Origin: Bacteroidales bacterium
GTDB taxonomy: Bacteria > Bacteroidota > Bacteroidia > Bacteroidales > GCA-2748055
Length of the DNA stretch: 64,000 bases
Reading direction: 5' to 3'
Assembly: GCA_021738565.1 (NCBI GenBank)
Contig: JAIPBT010000001.1
Location: forward strand, 87,015 to 151,014
The translations under genes were made by a program, and so were the position numbers. Under the pieces are notes generated by a model. The model was given only the letters and a program-made list of their open reading frames with translations. It had not been told where the DNA came from and searched no databases. Positions 35,610 through 45,016 of this stretch are shown here, in pieces; within the stretch, counting starts at the first letter, position 1; the number at the start of each line of letters is the position of its first letter.

Positions 35610-36460
35610 CCTTTACCCTTCTTTACATGTTTATACAAAACGTTCATACTCTCAATATCACCTGCAATATTTGTATTGTTGATCAATGTACCTGCATACC
35701 TGTAGCCTTTGCTCAGAAAGGTCTTGTTCATTGGCAGCGAATTCAGACGTGCAATTGTGTAAAAAGTAACGATCCCCTGTCCAGCCATCCGGTCCTCCAT
35801 AACATCCAGCAGCGCAACCGATAATTTCTTTCCACGCGCCTGCGGAAGGGTTGCAAAATCCGTCATTTCAGCATTTTTTCCTTCCATATCCGTTTCAGTC
35901 GATGAGAGTGCCACCAGCTTTCCTTCATCCTCGACACCAAAATACCATACATTGTCATCCATGGTCCTTCTTATGTAATCCTGATCGTGGATCGGAAACG
36001 GATAGCTTTTGAATACCTCGCTGTAAATGCCTGTGATCGCTTCAGTATCCTGGTGACCAAGTTTTCTGATATTGAGTCCGGCAGGCGGTGACGACTTTGT
36101 GATGGAACCATAATGAAATTGCCGAAGCAGCTGACTGAAAACGCGCATATTATCAGATTCCATGCCCAGCAACCTGTCTGAATTCAAGAATTTAGACATA
36201 AAGCAAACACCTGTATAACCGTTGTAAAACCGGGGTATGAATGCTTCCAGGATGTACCCATCTGCATAGAACAAAGGTGCAGACCATGCAGGCACCTTAC
36301 AAAATATCTTTGTGTAGGAATTTTCCCTGGCAAGTTTGTTTAAGTAACTGGTAATGGTATCTGCATCACTTTCATCAAGTTTTATCAGATAGATACGTTT
36401 GTTGTGCTCGCCATGTTGTATGATTGATTTATTTCCGATCTTTTCGATCTTATCCTGCAT
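35606..36460 (-). CDS. ablB: Beta-lysine N-epsilon-acetyltransferase AblB
   Basis: 284 residues from ATG 36460, preceded on the coding strand by AAAGGAGGG with 7-8 bases spacing, one of the few strong ribosome-binding sites here; the ATG at 36466 is too close to it. A GNAT acetyltransferase: [20 protein letters not shown] in the N-terminal half, then [15 protein letters not shown], and the acetyl-CoA region [20 protein letters not shown]. It acetylates beta-lysine to N-epsilon-acetyl-beta-lysine, a compatible solute. It overlaps kamA by 11 bases. Confidence 0.85.
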   Translation of the reverse strand: MQDKIEKIGNKSIIQHGEHNKRIYLIKLDESDADTITSYLNKLARENSYTKIFCKVPAWSAPLFYADGYILEAFIPRFYNGYTGVCFMSKFLNSDRLLGMESDNMRVFSQLLRQFHYGSITKSSPPAGLNIRKLGHQDTEAITGIYSEVFKSYPFPIHDQDYIRRTMDDNVWYFGVEDEGKLVALSSTETDMEGKNAEMTDFATLPQARGKKLSVALLDVMEDRMAGQGIVTFYTIARLNSLPMNKTFLSKGYRYAGTLINNTNIAGDIESMNVLYKHVKKGKG

Positions 36461-37766
36461 TTTCATCCCTCCTTTGAATACGTTCATTGTTTTCAGGAAC
36501 CAGTGATATGGTATCGCTCTGCTCCTGTAATAACTTCTCGATCCCGATGGCTTCCGATTCGTCCCCTTCCGACAGTTCAAGGTCCAGGCTGCATTTTTCG
36601 CAGTTCCGGTCACACATCTTTGGTTCGTAACTGTCGGGCTCCTGGTAGGTCGTAATCACCCCCTCGTAATTCCTCAGCACCACCTTGTTGGTCGACCACG
36701 ATATGATGTAATTGGGCATCACTGGGATCTTGCCACCCCCGCCGGGTGCATCGATCACATAGACCGGCCTGGCAAATCCGCTAGTGTGGCCAACCAGGCT
36801 CTCCATGATCTCAATCCCCTTTCCGATGGGGGTCCTGAAATGTGACAGCCCTTCAGACAGGTCGCACTGGTAGAGATAATAGGGCCTTACCCGGTTTTCA
36901 ACCAGTTTGTGAACCAGCGTTTTCATGATCCTCGGACAATCGTTAATGTCGGCCAGCAATACCGATTGGTTCCCGAGCGGGAATCCTCCGTCGGCAAGCA
37001 TTGCCACCGCCTCTTTTGAAGAAGCTGTGATCTCCCTGGGATGGTTGAAATGCGTATTGATCCACAGGGGCTGGTATTTTTTCAATATACTGATAAGATC
37101 ATCCGTGATCCTGTAGGGCAGAACCACCGGCATCCTGGTTCCTATGCGAATTACTTCAACATGCTCAATGCTGCTGATCTCCGACAACAACCAGTCAATC
37201 ATCTGGTCGGTGAGCATGAATGGATCACCGCCCGAAAGAAGTACATCCCTGACCTGCGGGGTCTTTCTTATGTAATCTATTCCTTTGCGCAACTGATCCT
37301 TCGTCGGAACAAAATCCACATCGCCCACTTTCCTTTTCCTTGTACAGTGGCGACAATACATCGAACAAACATTGCTCACATGAAACAGAACCCTGTCTGG
37401 ATAACGGTGTGTGATGCCCTCAACCGGACTGTCATGGTCTTCCGAAAGCGGGTCCTTCAGCTCGGCATCGGACATGATCAGTTCCTCAACCCCGCCGAAA
37501 GCCTGTCTGAACACAGGATCATTCCTGAAATTCTTTGTATTGATCAGCGACAGGTAATATGGGGTGATCGACAGCGGAAATTTGTCAAAGGTCTTCTTCA
37601 ATTCCTTTCTTTCACTGTCATCAAAACGGATCCCTGTGAGCAATTCGAACTGATCCAGTGATTTTATTGAATGTTTCAACTGCCATTTCCAATCGCGCCA
37701 GTTGCTAAGGTTTTTCTTGTTTTCAATCTTGTTCGCTATCTCCTGCTGCGCATCGTTAAAAATCAT
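36450..37766 (-). CDS. kamA: Lysine 2,3-aminomutase (AblA/KamA)
   Basis: 438-residue radical-SAM enzyme: [15 protein letters not shown] (C-x3-C-x2-C) binds the [4Fe-4S]/[12 protein letters not shown] follows, and the PLP lysine lies in the late part near [16 protein letters not shown]. The C-terminal [15 protein letters not shown] carries Cys seen in this family. It converts L-lysine to L-beta-lysine; with AblB next to it the product is the osmolyte N-epsilon-acetyl-beta-lysine. The symbol ablA is equally apt. Confidence 0.92.
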   Translation of the reverse strand: MIFNDAQQEIANKIENKKNLSNWRDWKWQLKHSIKSLDQFELLTGIRFDDSERKELKKTFDKFPLSITPYYLSLINTKNFRNDPVFRQAFGGVEELIMSDAELKDPLSEDHDSPVEGITHRYPDRVLFHVSNVCSMYCRHCTRKRKVGDVDFVPTKDQLRKGIDYIRKTPQVRDVLLSGGDPFMLTDQMIDWLLSEISSIEHVEVIRIGTRMPVVLPYRITDDLISILKKYQPLWINTHFNHPREITASSKEAVAMLADGGFPLGNQSVLLADINDCPRIMKTLVHKLVENRVRPYYLYQCDLSEGLSHFRTPIGKGIEIMESLVGHTSGFARPVYVIDAPGGGGKIPVMPNYIISWSTNKVVLRNYEGVITTYQEPDSYEPKMCDRNCEKCSLDLELSEGDESEAIGIEKLLQEQSDTISLVPENNERIQRRDENAG

Positions 37767-37792
37767 CTCTCGTTAATTTGTTTCTATACGAA

Positions 37793-37800
37793 CAAAATTA
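37793..37800 (-). promoter_or_regulatory. Candidate -7 box for the ablAB operon
   Basis: On the minus strand the bases read TAATTTTG, a perfect TAnnTTTG, 27 bases before ATG 37766. I see no TTG at the right -33 distance, so the assignment is tentative. Confidence 0.35.
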
Positions 37801-37902
37801 ACAAAAATTGTCCGTCTTGCCGAAAATATTTTTTAACTGTATGATTATTAACTTTTTAACTGATATACGAATCAGTCATAACAGCTCAGTTTTACAAAGG
37901 TT

Positions 37903-38013
37903 CACGCAGATTTTCAATCGCAGTGCAATAAATTGCAGCACAGAAAAAAACTGAGAAAACTATTTCTGCGTATCCGCCAAAGGCGGATTCTGCGAGAAAC
38001 AAAAATCAACTGC
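37903..38013 (+). repeat. Two-part dispersed repeat, copy 1 (CACGCAGA... and GTATCCGCC...)
   Basis: CACGCAGATTTTCAATCG (37903-37920) and a 44-base segment 37970-38013 that starts GTATCCGCCAAAGGCGG and ends AAAATCAACTGC are repeated at 50475-50492 and 50553-50596 in the same order and orientation. The second part contains the palindrome TCCGCCAAAGGCGGA. Noncoding, between kamA and the MarR gene. Confidence 0.75.
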
Positions 38014-38059
38014 ATAACAGCCATAAACCATAAGCCAAAGGCAGAATTGTCCCCTGTCC

Positions 38060-38536
38060 CTACTCATTTATTTCCCCTTCAACAGTCAGCACCGGTGAAG
38101 CCTCTACCTCCTGAATGTCGAGCATACTCACAAGCATGTCCAGCCCGTTTTGCAACATGGTGATCTCCTTCTCATCCAGTTCCTGTAAACGCTCAGACAG
38201 CCTTTCGTGTAAAAGTGCCGGAATGGTTGAAAGCATCTTCTGTCCGTCAGATGTGAGTGCGATGTTGACCACCCGTTTATCTCCGGACTTTGGCAGCCTT
38301 GCCAGCAATCCTTTTTTTTCCAATCGATGAATGATCCCGCTTACAGTGCTTGAATTCAGGTTCAGGAATTTCCTGATCTCGCCCTGTGTTGACTGGAAGT
38401 TCGGGCAACGCTGCAGAAAATTGAGGCACAGGACCTGCGGGATGCTTACACCATGTTCTTTTTGTATCTTTTTAGATTCCAGGTTAATAGATCTTACTAT
38501 TTTCCTGATCTTGATAAGAATGTCTGTTGTGTCCAT
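38060..38536 (-). CDS. MarR-family transcriptional regulator
   Basis: 158 residues: dimerising N-terminal helices (MDTTDILIKIRKIVRSINLE), winged helix with TQGEIRKFLNLNSSTVSGII and HRLEKKGLLARLPKSGDKRV (DxRxxxl wing motif as GDKRVVNIALT), and C-terminal dimer helices. MarR proteins usually sense small aromatic or anionic ligands or redox and repress adjacent genes. It is transcribed away from the repeat region toward ablAB, 293 bases upstream of kamA, and may control the osmolyte operon, which is inference. Confidence 0.85.
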   Translation of the reverse strand: MDTTDILIKIRKIVRSINLESKKIQKEHGVSIPQVLCLNFLQRCPNFQSTQGEIRKFLNLNSSTVSGIIHRLEKKGLLARLPKSGDKRVVNIALTSDGQKMLSTIPALLHERLSERLQELDEKEITMLQNGLDMLVSMLDIQEVEASPVLTVEGEINE

Positions 38537-38631
38537 GTTTCAATGATTCCGATTTACCAAAAGCATTTAAAGTTCAAATAAATGGTATTAAACCCCGGGG
38601 TGTCTCGATGATATATCGGGATGAAGGAGGA

Positions 38632-40179
38632 TTAAACGATCTGCACACCGAAATCCATCAGTTCACCGAGGTCCCTGATCTGTTCGCTGCAGTCACCATA
38701 AACCATCGAAAGGTGATGCCCGAAATCCTGCATGGCCCGCATCGACTCTTTGCTGTTGTTTACTTCAATACTAACCGTTTGTGCACAACCGATTCCTTCC
38801 ATTCCTCCTCCGTCAGCTATCGCACCCGGCATCAGCAGCATCTTTGTTCCAGATGGATTGAACCTTGCCAGCGTCACCTTCTGGCCCTTGTGTTGTGCAT
38901 AATCATACCGCAATGTTGCCCCAAAACCTGAATCTGTAAAACTCTTGATCTCGTAATAATCATCCTTCTCTCCGAAACCTTTCATTTTCGTCGGTGAATC
39001 GGAATGGTGCAGCTTGATGATACTCTTGTCGTGCTCAAAATCGGGATTGCCCATGTAAGCCGGCTTGTTGCTTACATACATCATGGAAGCCATGGAAAGT
39101 AACGCATTCAGGTCCTTTTCGCAGGCTGAGGGAAATCCATCATTTTTCAGCAGGGAATGCGTCATACACGGTGTGAACCTGCGGTTCCATGGCTGCATAG
39201 AGCTGCAAAGTTCAAAACATTCAACCCCGAAGGCATTGCAGTCGTACTGCTCAAAAAAATGCAGTACGGTAAGGTAATACAGGAATGAATTCATAACATC
39301 CTTTCCGGTCATGTTGTACCTTCCTGCTCCTTCCATCAATTGTTCCGCCAGCTTCTCTGCCTTCTTCATGAAAGACTTATCCTTTTCCAGCTTATCCATC
39401 TCGTTGAAAAACTCTTTATAATCGACAGTCTGGTAACTCATACCGTATTTTTCCCGGATAAAATCCAGGTCGTTGACCGAGCTTATCACTCCCTTGGGCA
39501 CAACATCAAAATTGGTCACATTCAGAAACCGTGTATTCTGAAATGCTTTCCGCGCCTTGAAGACCATCAGGAGGTTCTTCAGATACTCCATATCAGCAAC
39601 ATAGAAGCTGTCGTATCCCATGGCCCTGATTCCACCAGGCACATCCAGCCCCCATCCAGCCGGACTCATGAAAACTACAGGTTTCTTGTAGGTTTCAGCA
39701 ATGCGTACACACGTGAACTGGGGCAATCCGCCCGCGACCACGTATACGTCGGCCACATCGCTGTCACTGTTCAGCTTATGCAATTCTTCATCCTTCAGCA
39801 TGATCTCCGGGTTTCCTGCCTCCACCCACATGTAGACCCCCTGTGGGTCGAGTATATTGATACCGGGGCCAAACCCTGTTCCTGCAACTTCTGACTTTAG
39901 CTCAGCAAGGCCGCGCTTCATGTTTGCCTGTTCATGTTCCATTGTCAAGTACTCCACATTACCTACCCGGCAGGACCCCTCGTAAGCCTCTTCATGGATC
40001 ACGCCCGTATGCACCATTTTTACATTTAATACTGTAGAATAGACTGCACTTTTAATGGTGAACTCATCGCCAAAGATCCCGCCGAGAAACGGACCGGGAG
40101 CAAAGGCAATGGCACCGGAAGCCACGGTAGAAGTACCTATGAATTCTCGCCTGGTGAATTTTGTAGTATGACTTTTCAT
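38632..40179 (-). CDS. Tat-exported L-fucose/arabinose-isomerase-like protein
   Basis: 515 residues. A Tat signal (KFTRREFIGTSTVASGAIAF, about 7-27) leads into two alpha/beta domains with VYVVAGGLPQFTCVRIAETY and KPVVFMSPAGWGLD, then a C-terminal domain with FGVECFELCSSMQPW and LMPGAIADGGGMEGIGC. The organisation recalls the L-fucose isomerase/L-arabinose isomerase family, where the mid part binds sugar and Mn2+, but I cannot point to all metal ligands, so enzyme activity is uncertain. It lies next to the GH29 fucosidase on the opposite strand, so a role with free fucose in the periplasm is plausible. Confidence 0.6.
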   Translation of the reverse strand: MKSHTTKFTRREFIGTSTVASGAIAFAPGPFLGGIFGDEFTIKSAVYSTVLNVKMVHTGVIHEEAYEGSCRVGNVEYLTMEHEQANMKRGLAELKSEVAGTGFGPGINILDPQGVYMWVEAGNPEIMLKDEELHKLNSDSDVADVYVVAGGLPQFTCVRIAETYKKPVVFMSPAGWGLDVPGGIRAMGYDSFYVADMEYLKNLLMVFKARKAFQNTRFLNVTNFDVVPKGVISSVNDLDFIREKYGMSYQTVDYKEFFNEMDKLEKDKSFMKKAEKLAEQLMEGAGRYNMTGKDVMNSFLYYLTVLHFFEQYDCNAFGVECFELCSSMQPWNRRFTPCMTHSLLKNDGFPSACEKDLNALLSMASMMYVSNKPAYMGNPDFEHDKSIIKLHHSDSPTKMKGFGEKDDYYEIKSFTDSGFGATLRYDYAQHKGQKVTLARFNPSGTKMLLMPGAIADGGGMEGIGCAQTVSIEVNNSKESMRAMQDFGHHLSMVYGDCSEQIRDLGELMDFGVQIV

Positions 40180-40352
40180 GATGGGATGATTTGATTTCTG
40201 TTACGTTACAATGAATAAATGTAAAGATAAAATTGCATTCACAGGTTTCCTCCGGGATCAAATCCCTTTTAATTTTTCTATTATTATTTATTCCAATTAA
40301 AGACGAAAGATGGAGCGGGTTGAGAGATTGTAGCACAACATCATCTCCAGCC

Positions 40353-40390
40353 TATTGGCTATTGGCTCCTGGCTGGCCATTGGCCAATTA
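40353..40390. repeat. TGGC-rich degenerate repeat in the divergent promoter region
   Basis: CTATTGGCTATTGGCTCC, then TGGCTGGCCATTGGCCAATTA: short TTGGC/TGGC units also found at 33765-33797 and 54055-54082. The last unit supplies the TTG of the fucosidase -33 element. Confidence 0.6.
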
Positions 40391-40409
40391 ATTTACTACC
40401 TTAGCCTTG
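40380..40409 (+). promoter_or_regulatory. Promoter of the fucosidase-sulfatase operon
   Basis: TTG at 40380-40382, a 19-base spacer and TAGCCTTG at 40402-40409 (seven of eight matches to TAnnTTTG): a near-ideal Bacteroidota sigma-ABfr promoter. Transcription should start near 40416, leaving about 16 bases before ATG 40432. The -33 TTG lies at the end of a TGGC repeat. Confidence 0.6.
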
Positions 40410-40431
40410 TAATACACTAAATTCTTAAATC

Positions 40432-41820
40432 ATGATAAAAATCCAAAGATTAACGGTACTTGCGATCATCCCGTTTGTCCTATCCTGGGGCTGTGACAGC
40501 CAGGCGAAAAAAGAAAAACTGGCTTCCACCGATGTCGTGGTCAATGAAGTAAAGAAAATACCCCCGAAAATGGACTGGTTCCGGGAAGCCAAACTGGGCA
40601 TATTCATTCACTGGGGCATCTACGCGGTAGACGGCACCGCGGAGTCATGGGCCTTTTTCAACAACGAGGTCCCCTACGATGAATACATGAGCCAGGCAAA
40701 AGGATTCACTGCAAGCAAATACGACGCTGAAGCATGGGCGGAATTGTTTAAAAAAGCAGGAGCAAAATACGCGGTACTGACCAGCAAGCACCACGATGGG
40801 GTGGCTTTATGGGACACGAAGCTTTCTGACCTGAATGTGGTGGACAAAACCCCCGCGGGAAGGGACCTGCTCACACCCTATGCTGAAGCGCTCCGGGAAG
40901 AGGGTCTCAAAGTGGGGCTCTATTTCTCGCACCTCGACTGGTCACACCCCGACTACGCCTCTGTAATTCAGCCCGGGATGGAAGACAATGAAAACAGGAA
41001 CCTGTTTGCCTACCCGGCAAAGGGGAAAGAGGATCCGGAAGCATGGGAAAGGTTCCTTGAGTTTCACCGCGGACAGATCCGGGAGATCATGGACCTTTTC
41101 CATCCCGACCTCTACTGGTTCGATGGCGACTGGGAACGGACCGATGAACAATGGAGAATGAAAGAGGTCAGGGAAATGATCCTCTCAGAATATCCCGATG
41201 CCATTCTGAATGCACGAATGAAAGGACACGGGGATTACGAGACCCCGGAACAGGGTGTCCCGATCAATCCGCCTGACGGTGTCTGGGAACTGTGCATGAC
41301 CATCAACGATAGCTGGGGATTCCGGTATTCCGACACCAATTTCAAGTCACCCCGCCAGGTCATGCAAACCTTCGCTGAATGCATTGGTACCGGTGGCAAC
41401 CTGCTGCTGGATATTGGTCCGCGTGAAGACGGTACCATTCCACTTGAACAGGTGGAGGTCCTCACCGAACTCGGCAAATGGATCGACAAACATGAAGAGG
41501 CAGTTTACCCCACTGAAAAGGGCCTTCCATATGGCCATTTCTACGGACCCACTACCCTCAATAAAACCAAAGATGTGATATATCTCTACATCCTTGGTCA
41601 ACCCAAAGCGTATGTGACATTGAAAGGCGTAAGGAACAATATCAATAATATACGTGTTGTGGGCAGTAACCGTGAACTGGACTTCAAAAGGTTCGGTGGC
41701 GCAGAATGGCAAAACATTCCGGGGATACTCTATATCAATGTACCTGAAAATGTAATCGACAAATACATTACGGTACTCGCAGTTGAACTGGACGGCAAAC
41801 TAGATCTCTATCACAATTAA
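40432..41820 (+). CDS. Alpha-L-fucosidase, GH29, lipoprotein
   Basis: 462 residues. The signal ends with LSWGC (Cys near 21), so the protein is probably lipid-anchored and acts in the periplasm or outside. GH29 features in order: WFREAKLGIFIHWGIYAVDG, YAVLTSKHHDGVALWDT, GLYFSHLDWSHPDY, and the nucleophile Asp in LYWFDGDWER; GGNLLLDIGPREDG and a C-terminal beta-domain follow. It removes terminal alpha-L-fucose from glycans by a retaining mechanism. First gene of an operon with WbsX-like, sulfatase and GH74-like genes; the released fucose could feed the operon at 28-31.5 kb. Confidence 0.92.
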   Translation: MIKIQRLTVLAIIPFVLSWGCDSQAKKEKLASTDVVVNEVKKIPPKMDWFREAKLGIFIHWGIYAVDGTAESWAFFNNEVPYDEYMSQAKGFTASKYDAEAWAELFKKAGAKYAVLTSKHHDGVALWDTKLSDLNVVDKTPAGRDLLTPYAEALREEGLKVGLYFSHLDWSHPDYASVIQPGMEDNENRNLFAYPAKGKEDPEAWERFLEFHRGQIREIMDLFHPDLYWFDGDWERTDEQWRMKEVREMILSEYPDAILNARMKGHGDYETPEQGVPINPPDGVWELCMTINDSWGFRYSDTNFKSPRQVMQTFAECIGTGGNLLLDIGPREDGTIPLEQVEVLTELGKWIDKHEEAVYPTEKGLPYGHFYGPTTLNKTKDVIYLYILGQPKAYVTLKGVRNNINNIRVVGSNRELDFKRFGGAEWQNIPGILYINVPENVIDKYITVLAVELDGKLDLYHN

Positions 41821-41843
41821 GAATCAATTCTAATAATTCGACA

Positions 41844-43067
41844 ATGAGACACGTGTGTTATATTCTCCTGTTGACGTTTCCTGTCCTGCTTACCGGATCA
41901 TGCAACAGTAAACAAAAAACCGGAGATGAATATACCATCGCATCCTATTATTTTCCCAATTACCATGTTGACAATCGAAATGTAAAGGTCCATGGCGAAG
42001 GCTGGACCGAATGGGAGCTGGTAAAAAATGCAAGACCGCGTTTCGAAGGACACCAGCAACCCAAAGTTCCGCAATGGGGATATACTGATGAGGCTGATCC
42101 TGAACAGATGGCGCAGAAGATCGATGCCGCCGCGGATCATGGGATAGATGCTTTTATTTTCGACTGGTATTATTACAATGATGGATTGTTCCTGCAAAGG
42201 GCAATACACGAGGGATTCATGGGTGCAAAAAACAATGACCGGATCAAATTTGCCCTTATGTGGGCCAACCACGACTGGATTGATATACACCCTGTGGATT
42301 CAGCAACAGTGATGTCTCCCGATGGTCCGGAACTCCTGTATCCTGGCGTCATCTCCCTGGAAACATGGGACAGTATGACCGATTTCATCATCAGCGAATA
42401 CTTTGAACATCCCTCCTATTGGACCATTAACGGTGCTCCCTATTTTTCCATTTATGATCTCAATCGTTTTTTGAAGATATTTGGATCAGCTGAAGAAACG
42501 GCAGCCGGTATCAGGAATTTCAGGAACAAAGTCAAAGCAGCCGGCTTCAATGACCTGCATTTGAATGCCGTTGTATGGGGCAGAACAGTCCTCCCCTCTG
42601 AGGAGATGATCGACCAGGAGAAGATCGGTGAATTCCTGGAAGGCCTGGGGTTCACATCCACAACCTCCTATGTCTGGGTTCACCATGTAAAACAAACCTT
42701 TCCGGGGGAAGATTACAACAAGGTCAAGCAACGATATATGGATCACGCTGAAAGATACTCACGGAAAGTAAATCTTCCTTATTTCCCCAACGTCACCATG
42801 GGTTGGGACAGCAGTCCAAGATGTGACCAGGATGATACATTCAGGGAGCTTCGATATCCCTTTACCGGTGTGTTTCTTAACAATACACCTGAAAATTTCA
42901 GGCAGGCACTGATTGAGATGAAAGCGTTCCTCGATAAGCAATTGGAAGGGCAGAAGATTATGAACATCAACTGCTGGAACGAATGGACCGAAGGAAGCTA
43001 CCTGGAACCGGATACCATCCATGGAATGGCCTATCTTGAAGCCGTAAGGGAGGTTTTTGGGGAATAA
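41844..43067 (+). CDS. WbsX/GH99-like lipoprotein
   Basis: 407 residues, lipoprotein signal LLTGSCNS (Cys 20). The TIM-barrel has the WbsX-like opening IASYYFPNYHVD and GEGWTEWELVKNARPRFEGH, then GIDAFIFDWYYYNDG, LMWANHDWID and the C-terminal INCWNEWTEGSYLEPD with acidic residues typical of GH99-like endo-mannosidase relatives. The domain is found alone or fused to glycosyltransferases, yet here it is exported, favouring a hydrolase. 23 bases after the fucosidase gene. Confidence 0.82.
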   Translation: MRHVCYILLLTFPVLLTGSCNSKQKTGDEYTIASYYFPNYHVDNRNVKVHGEGWTEWELVKNARPRFEGHQQPKVPQWGYTDEADPEQMAQKIDAAADHGIDAFIFDWYYYNDGLFLQRAIHEGFMGAKNNDRIKFALMWANHDWIDIHPVDSATVMSPDGPELLYPGVISLETWDSMTDFIISEYFEHPSYWTINGAPYFSIYDLNRFLKIFGSAEETAAGIRNFRNKVKAAGFNDLHLNAVVWGRTVLPSEEMIDQEKIGEFLEGLGFTSTTSYVWVHHVKQTFPGEDYNKVKQRYMDHAERYSRKVNLPYFPNVTMGWDSSPRCDQDDTFRELRYPFTGVFLNNTPENFRQALIEMKAFLDKQLEGQKIMNINCWNEWTEGSYLEPDTIHGMAYLEAVREVFGE

Positions 43068-43114
43068 GATTCGGCATGCAGAATTAGAACAGATATATAC
43101 AAAGCAAGTTTTTT

Positions 43115-44998
43115 ATGGAAGTCCGTAAGATTTTTCATTTTCTACTGATCGCAGGCATGATTTTTCTTTTCTCTTGTAAGGGTGATATTCATGAAACACC
43201 CCCCAATATTGTCTGGATCACCTCTGAAGATAATTCTGTCCATTACATGGATCTATATTGGAATGGTGGTGCGGCGACTCCCCATATTACAGCATTGGCT
43301 GAGCATGGGATTATCTTCCGGAATGCTTATTCCAATGCCCCCGTATGCAGTGTGGCCCGGTCGACCATCATTTCCGGGTGCTATGCCCCCCGGATTGGTG
43401 CGCAGTACCACAGGAAACAAAAAACCGTGCCCATGCCGGATGGCCTGAAGATGTTCCCGGCATACCTGAGGGAAGCCGGCTATTACACAACCAACAATGC
43501 AAAGGAGGATTACAACATCATCAAAGGCAGTGATGTGTGGGATGAATCTTCCGGGAAGGCTCACTGGAAAAACCGCGGTGAGGGTCAGCCCTTCTTCCAT
43601 GTGTACAACATCGGAACCACCCACGAGAGCAGGTTGCATTTCACCAGGGAGGAGATGGAGCGATACATGCCGAAAAATCCGGTGGATACATCGTTGATCC
43701 TTCCGGAACATCCCAAAACTGATCTTTTTGCATACACAAATGCCTTCTACCGGGATAAGATCATGGAAATGGACCAACAACTTGGAGAAGTGGTGAAAGA
43801 ACTTGAGGAAGAGGGGCTCATGGAATCCACCTTTATTTTCTATTACGGAGATCATGGAGGTGTCTTGCCGGGAAGTAAGGGATATCTGTATGAAACAGGT
43901 CTGCATGTCCCCATGGTGGTGCATATTCCTGAGAATTACAAGCACCTGGTGGATTTCAAGCCGGGAAGTGAAGTACAGGGTTTTGTCAGCTTTACCGACC
44001 TTGCACCCACGGTCCTGCGGCTTGCAGGGATGGAAATTCCTGGGGGCATGGACGGAAAACCTTTTTTGGGAAAAGGGATCAAAGCAGGAGCGGTGAATGA
44101 ACGGGACGAAGCGATTGGCTATGCCGACCGGTTCGATGAGAAATACGATATGGTAAGGTCCCTGAGAAAAGGAAGGTACAAATACATTCGCAGTTACCAG
44201 CCGTTCAATTTCGACGGACTGTGGAACAATTACCGCTACATCCAACTGGCTTACAGGGAGTGGCTGGAACAATACAACATCGGACAATTGAATGAGCTGC
44301 AATCAAGGTTCTTCATGACCAGGGAACCGGAAATGCTTTTTGACATGGAAACAGATCCTTACGAAACACAAGACCTGTCGGGCCTCCCGGAATATAGTTC
44401 CTTGCTGCTTGAGCTCAGAAGCAGGTTAAGGTTACAGCTGCAAAAAATGCCCGATCTTTCTTTCTACCCGGAAGACTATTTGATAGAAAATGCAATGGAT
44501 GATCCCGTTTCTTTCGGACAACAGCACAAGAAAGATATTATAAATTATATGGATATAGCGGACCTTGCATTGCAACCACTTAAGGAGATAAAAGAGGAAT
44601 TACTGGGTGCACTTGGATCTGCTGATCCCTGGAAAAGATACTGGGCACTGATCGTTTGCAGCGCCTTTCAGGCCGGTGATGAAAACCTGGTTGATGCGGC
44701 CAGGCAGGTTGCAGCCAATGATCCGGAATTGCTGAACAGGGTCAGAGCCGCGGAATACCTTGGTATTGTTGGCGCTAAAGATCCGGCACCTGTTATGACC
44801 CGGGCGCTCTATACCTCGCAGTCAGGCACCGAAGGACTCCTGGTTCTGAACAGCATTATACTGATGATAGACGGACCACAGCATTATGAATTCTCCATTC
44901 AACCTGAAAAAATGAAAATGGAGGTCAGGGAAAACAGTGAAGTGAAGAGGCGCATCAAATATCTCACAGGCATTGAGCAAGCTCAGAATACAAATTAA
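43115..44998 (+). CDS. Sulfatase S1 family, lipoprotein with HEAT-like tail
   Basis: 627 residues. Lipoprotein signal FLFSCKG (Cys 21). The sulfatase core starts NIVWITSEDNSVHYMDLYW and has the maturation motif in APVCSVARSTIISG: Cys to be converted to formylglycine by an anaerobic sulfatase-maturating enzyme, with Val in place of the usual Pro at C-x-P-x-R. Later metal and base residues lie in FIFYYGDHGGVLPGSKG. The C-terminal 100 residues (LKEIKEELLGALGSADPWKR onward) are HEAT-like. It should remove sulfate esters from fucose-containing or other algal glycans before the fucosidase acts. No maturase is seen in the window. Confidence 0.88.
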   Translation: MEVRKIFHFLLIAGMIFLFSCKGDIHETPPNIVWITSEDNSVHYMDLYWNGGAATPHITALAEHGIIFRNAYSNAPVCSVARSTIISGCYAPRIGAQYHRKQKTVPMPDGLKMFPAYLREAGYYTTNNAKEDYNIIKGSDVWDESSGKAHWKNRGEGQPFFHVYNIGTTHESRLHFTREEMERYMPKNPVDTSLILPEHPKTDLFAYTNAFYRDKIMEMDQQLGEVVKELEEEGLMESTFIFYYGDHGGVLPGSKGYLYETGLHVPMVVHIPENYKHLVDFKPGSEVQGFVSFTDLAPTVLRLAGMEIPGGMDGKPFLGKGIKAGAVNERDEAIGYADRFDEKYDMVRSLRKGRYKYIRSYQPFNFDGLWNNYRYIQLAYREWLEQYNIGQLNELQSRFFMTREPEMLFDMETDPYETQDLSGLPEYSSLLLELRSRLRLQLQKMPDLSFYPEDYLIENAMDDPVSFGQQHKKDIINYMDIADLALQPLKEIKEELLGALGSADPWKRYWALIVCSAFQAGDENLVDAARQVAANDPELLNRVRAAEYLGIVGAKDPAPVMTRALYTSQSGTEGLLVLNSIILMIDGPQHYEFSIQPEKMKMEVRENSEVKRRIKYLTGIEQAQNTN

Positions 44999-45016
44999 AA
45001 AATTACCTAATCGATC

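Noticed and set aside
35606..36613. Longer ablB starting far inside kamA.
   Set aside because: The extra 50 residues are a frame-shifted copy of kamA coding DNA; the Shine-Dalgarno AAAGGAGGG places the start at 36460.
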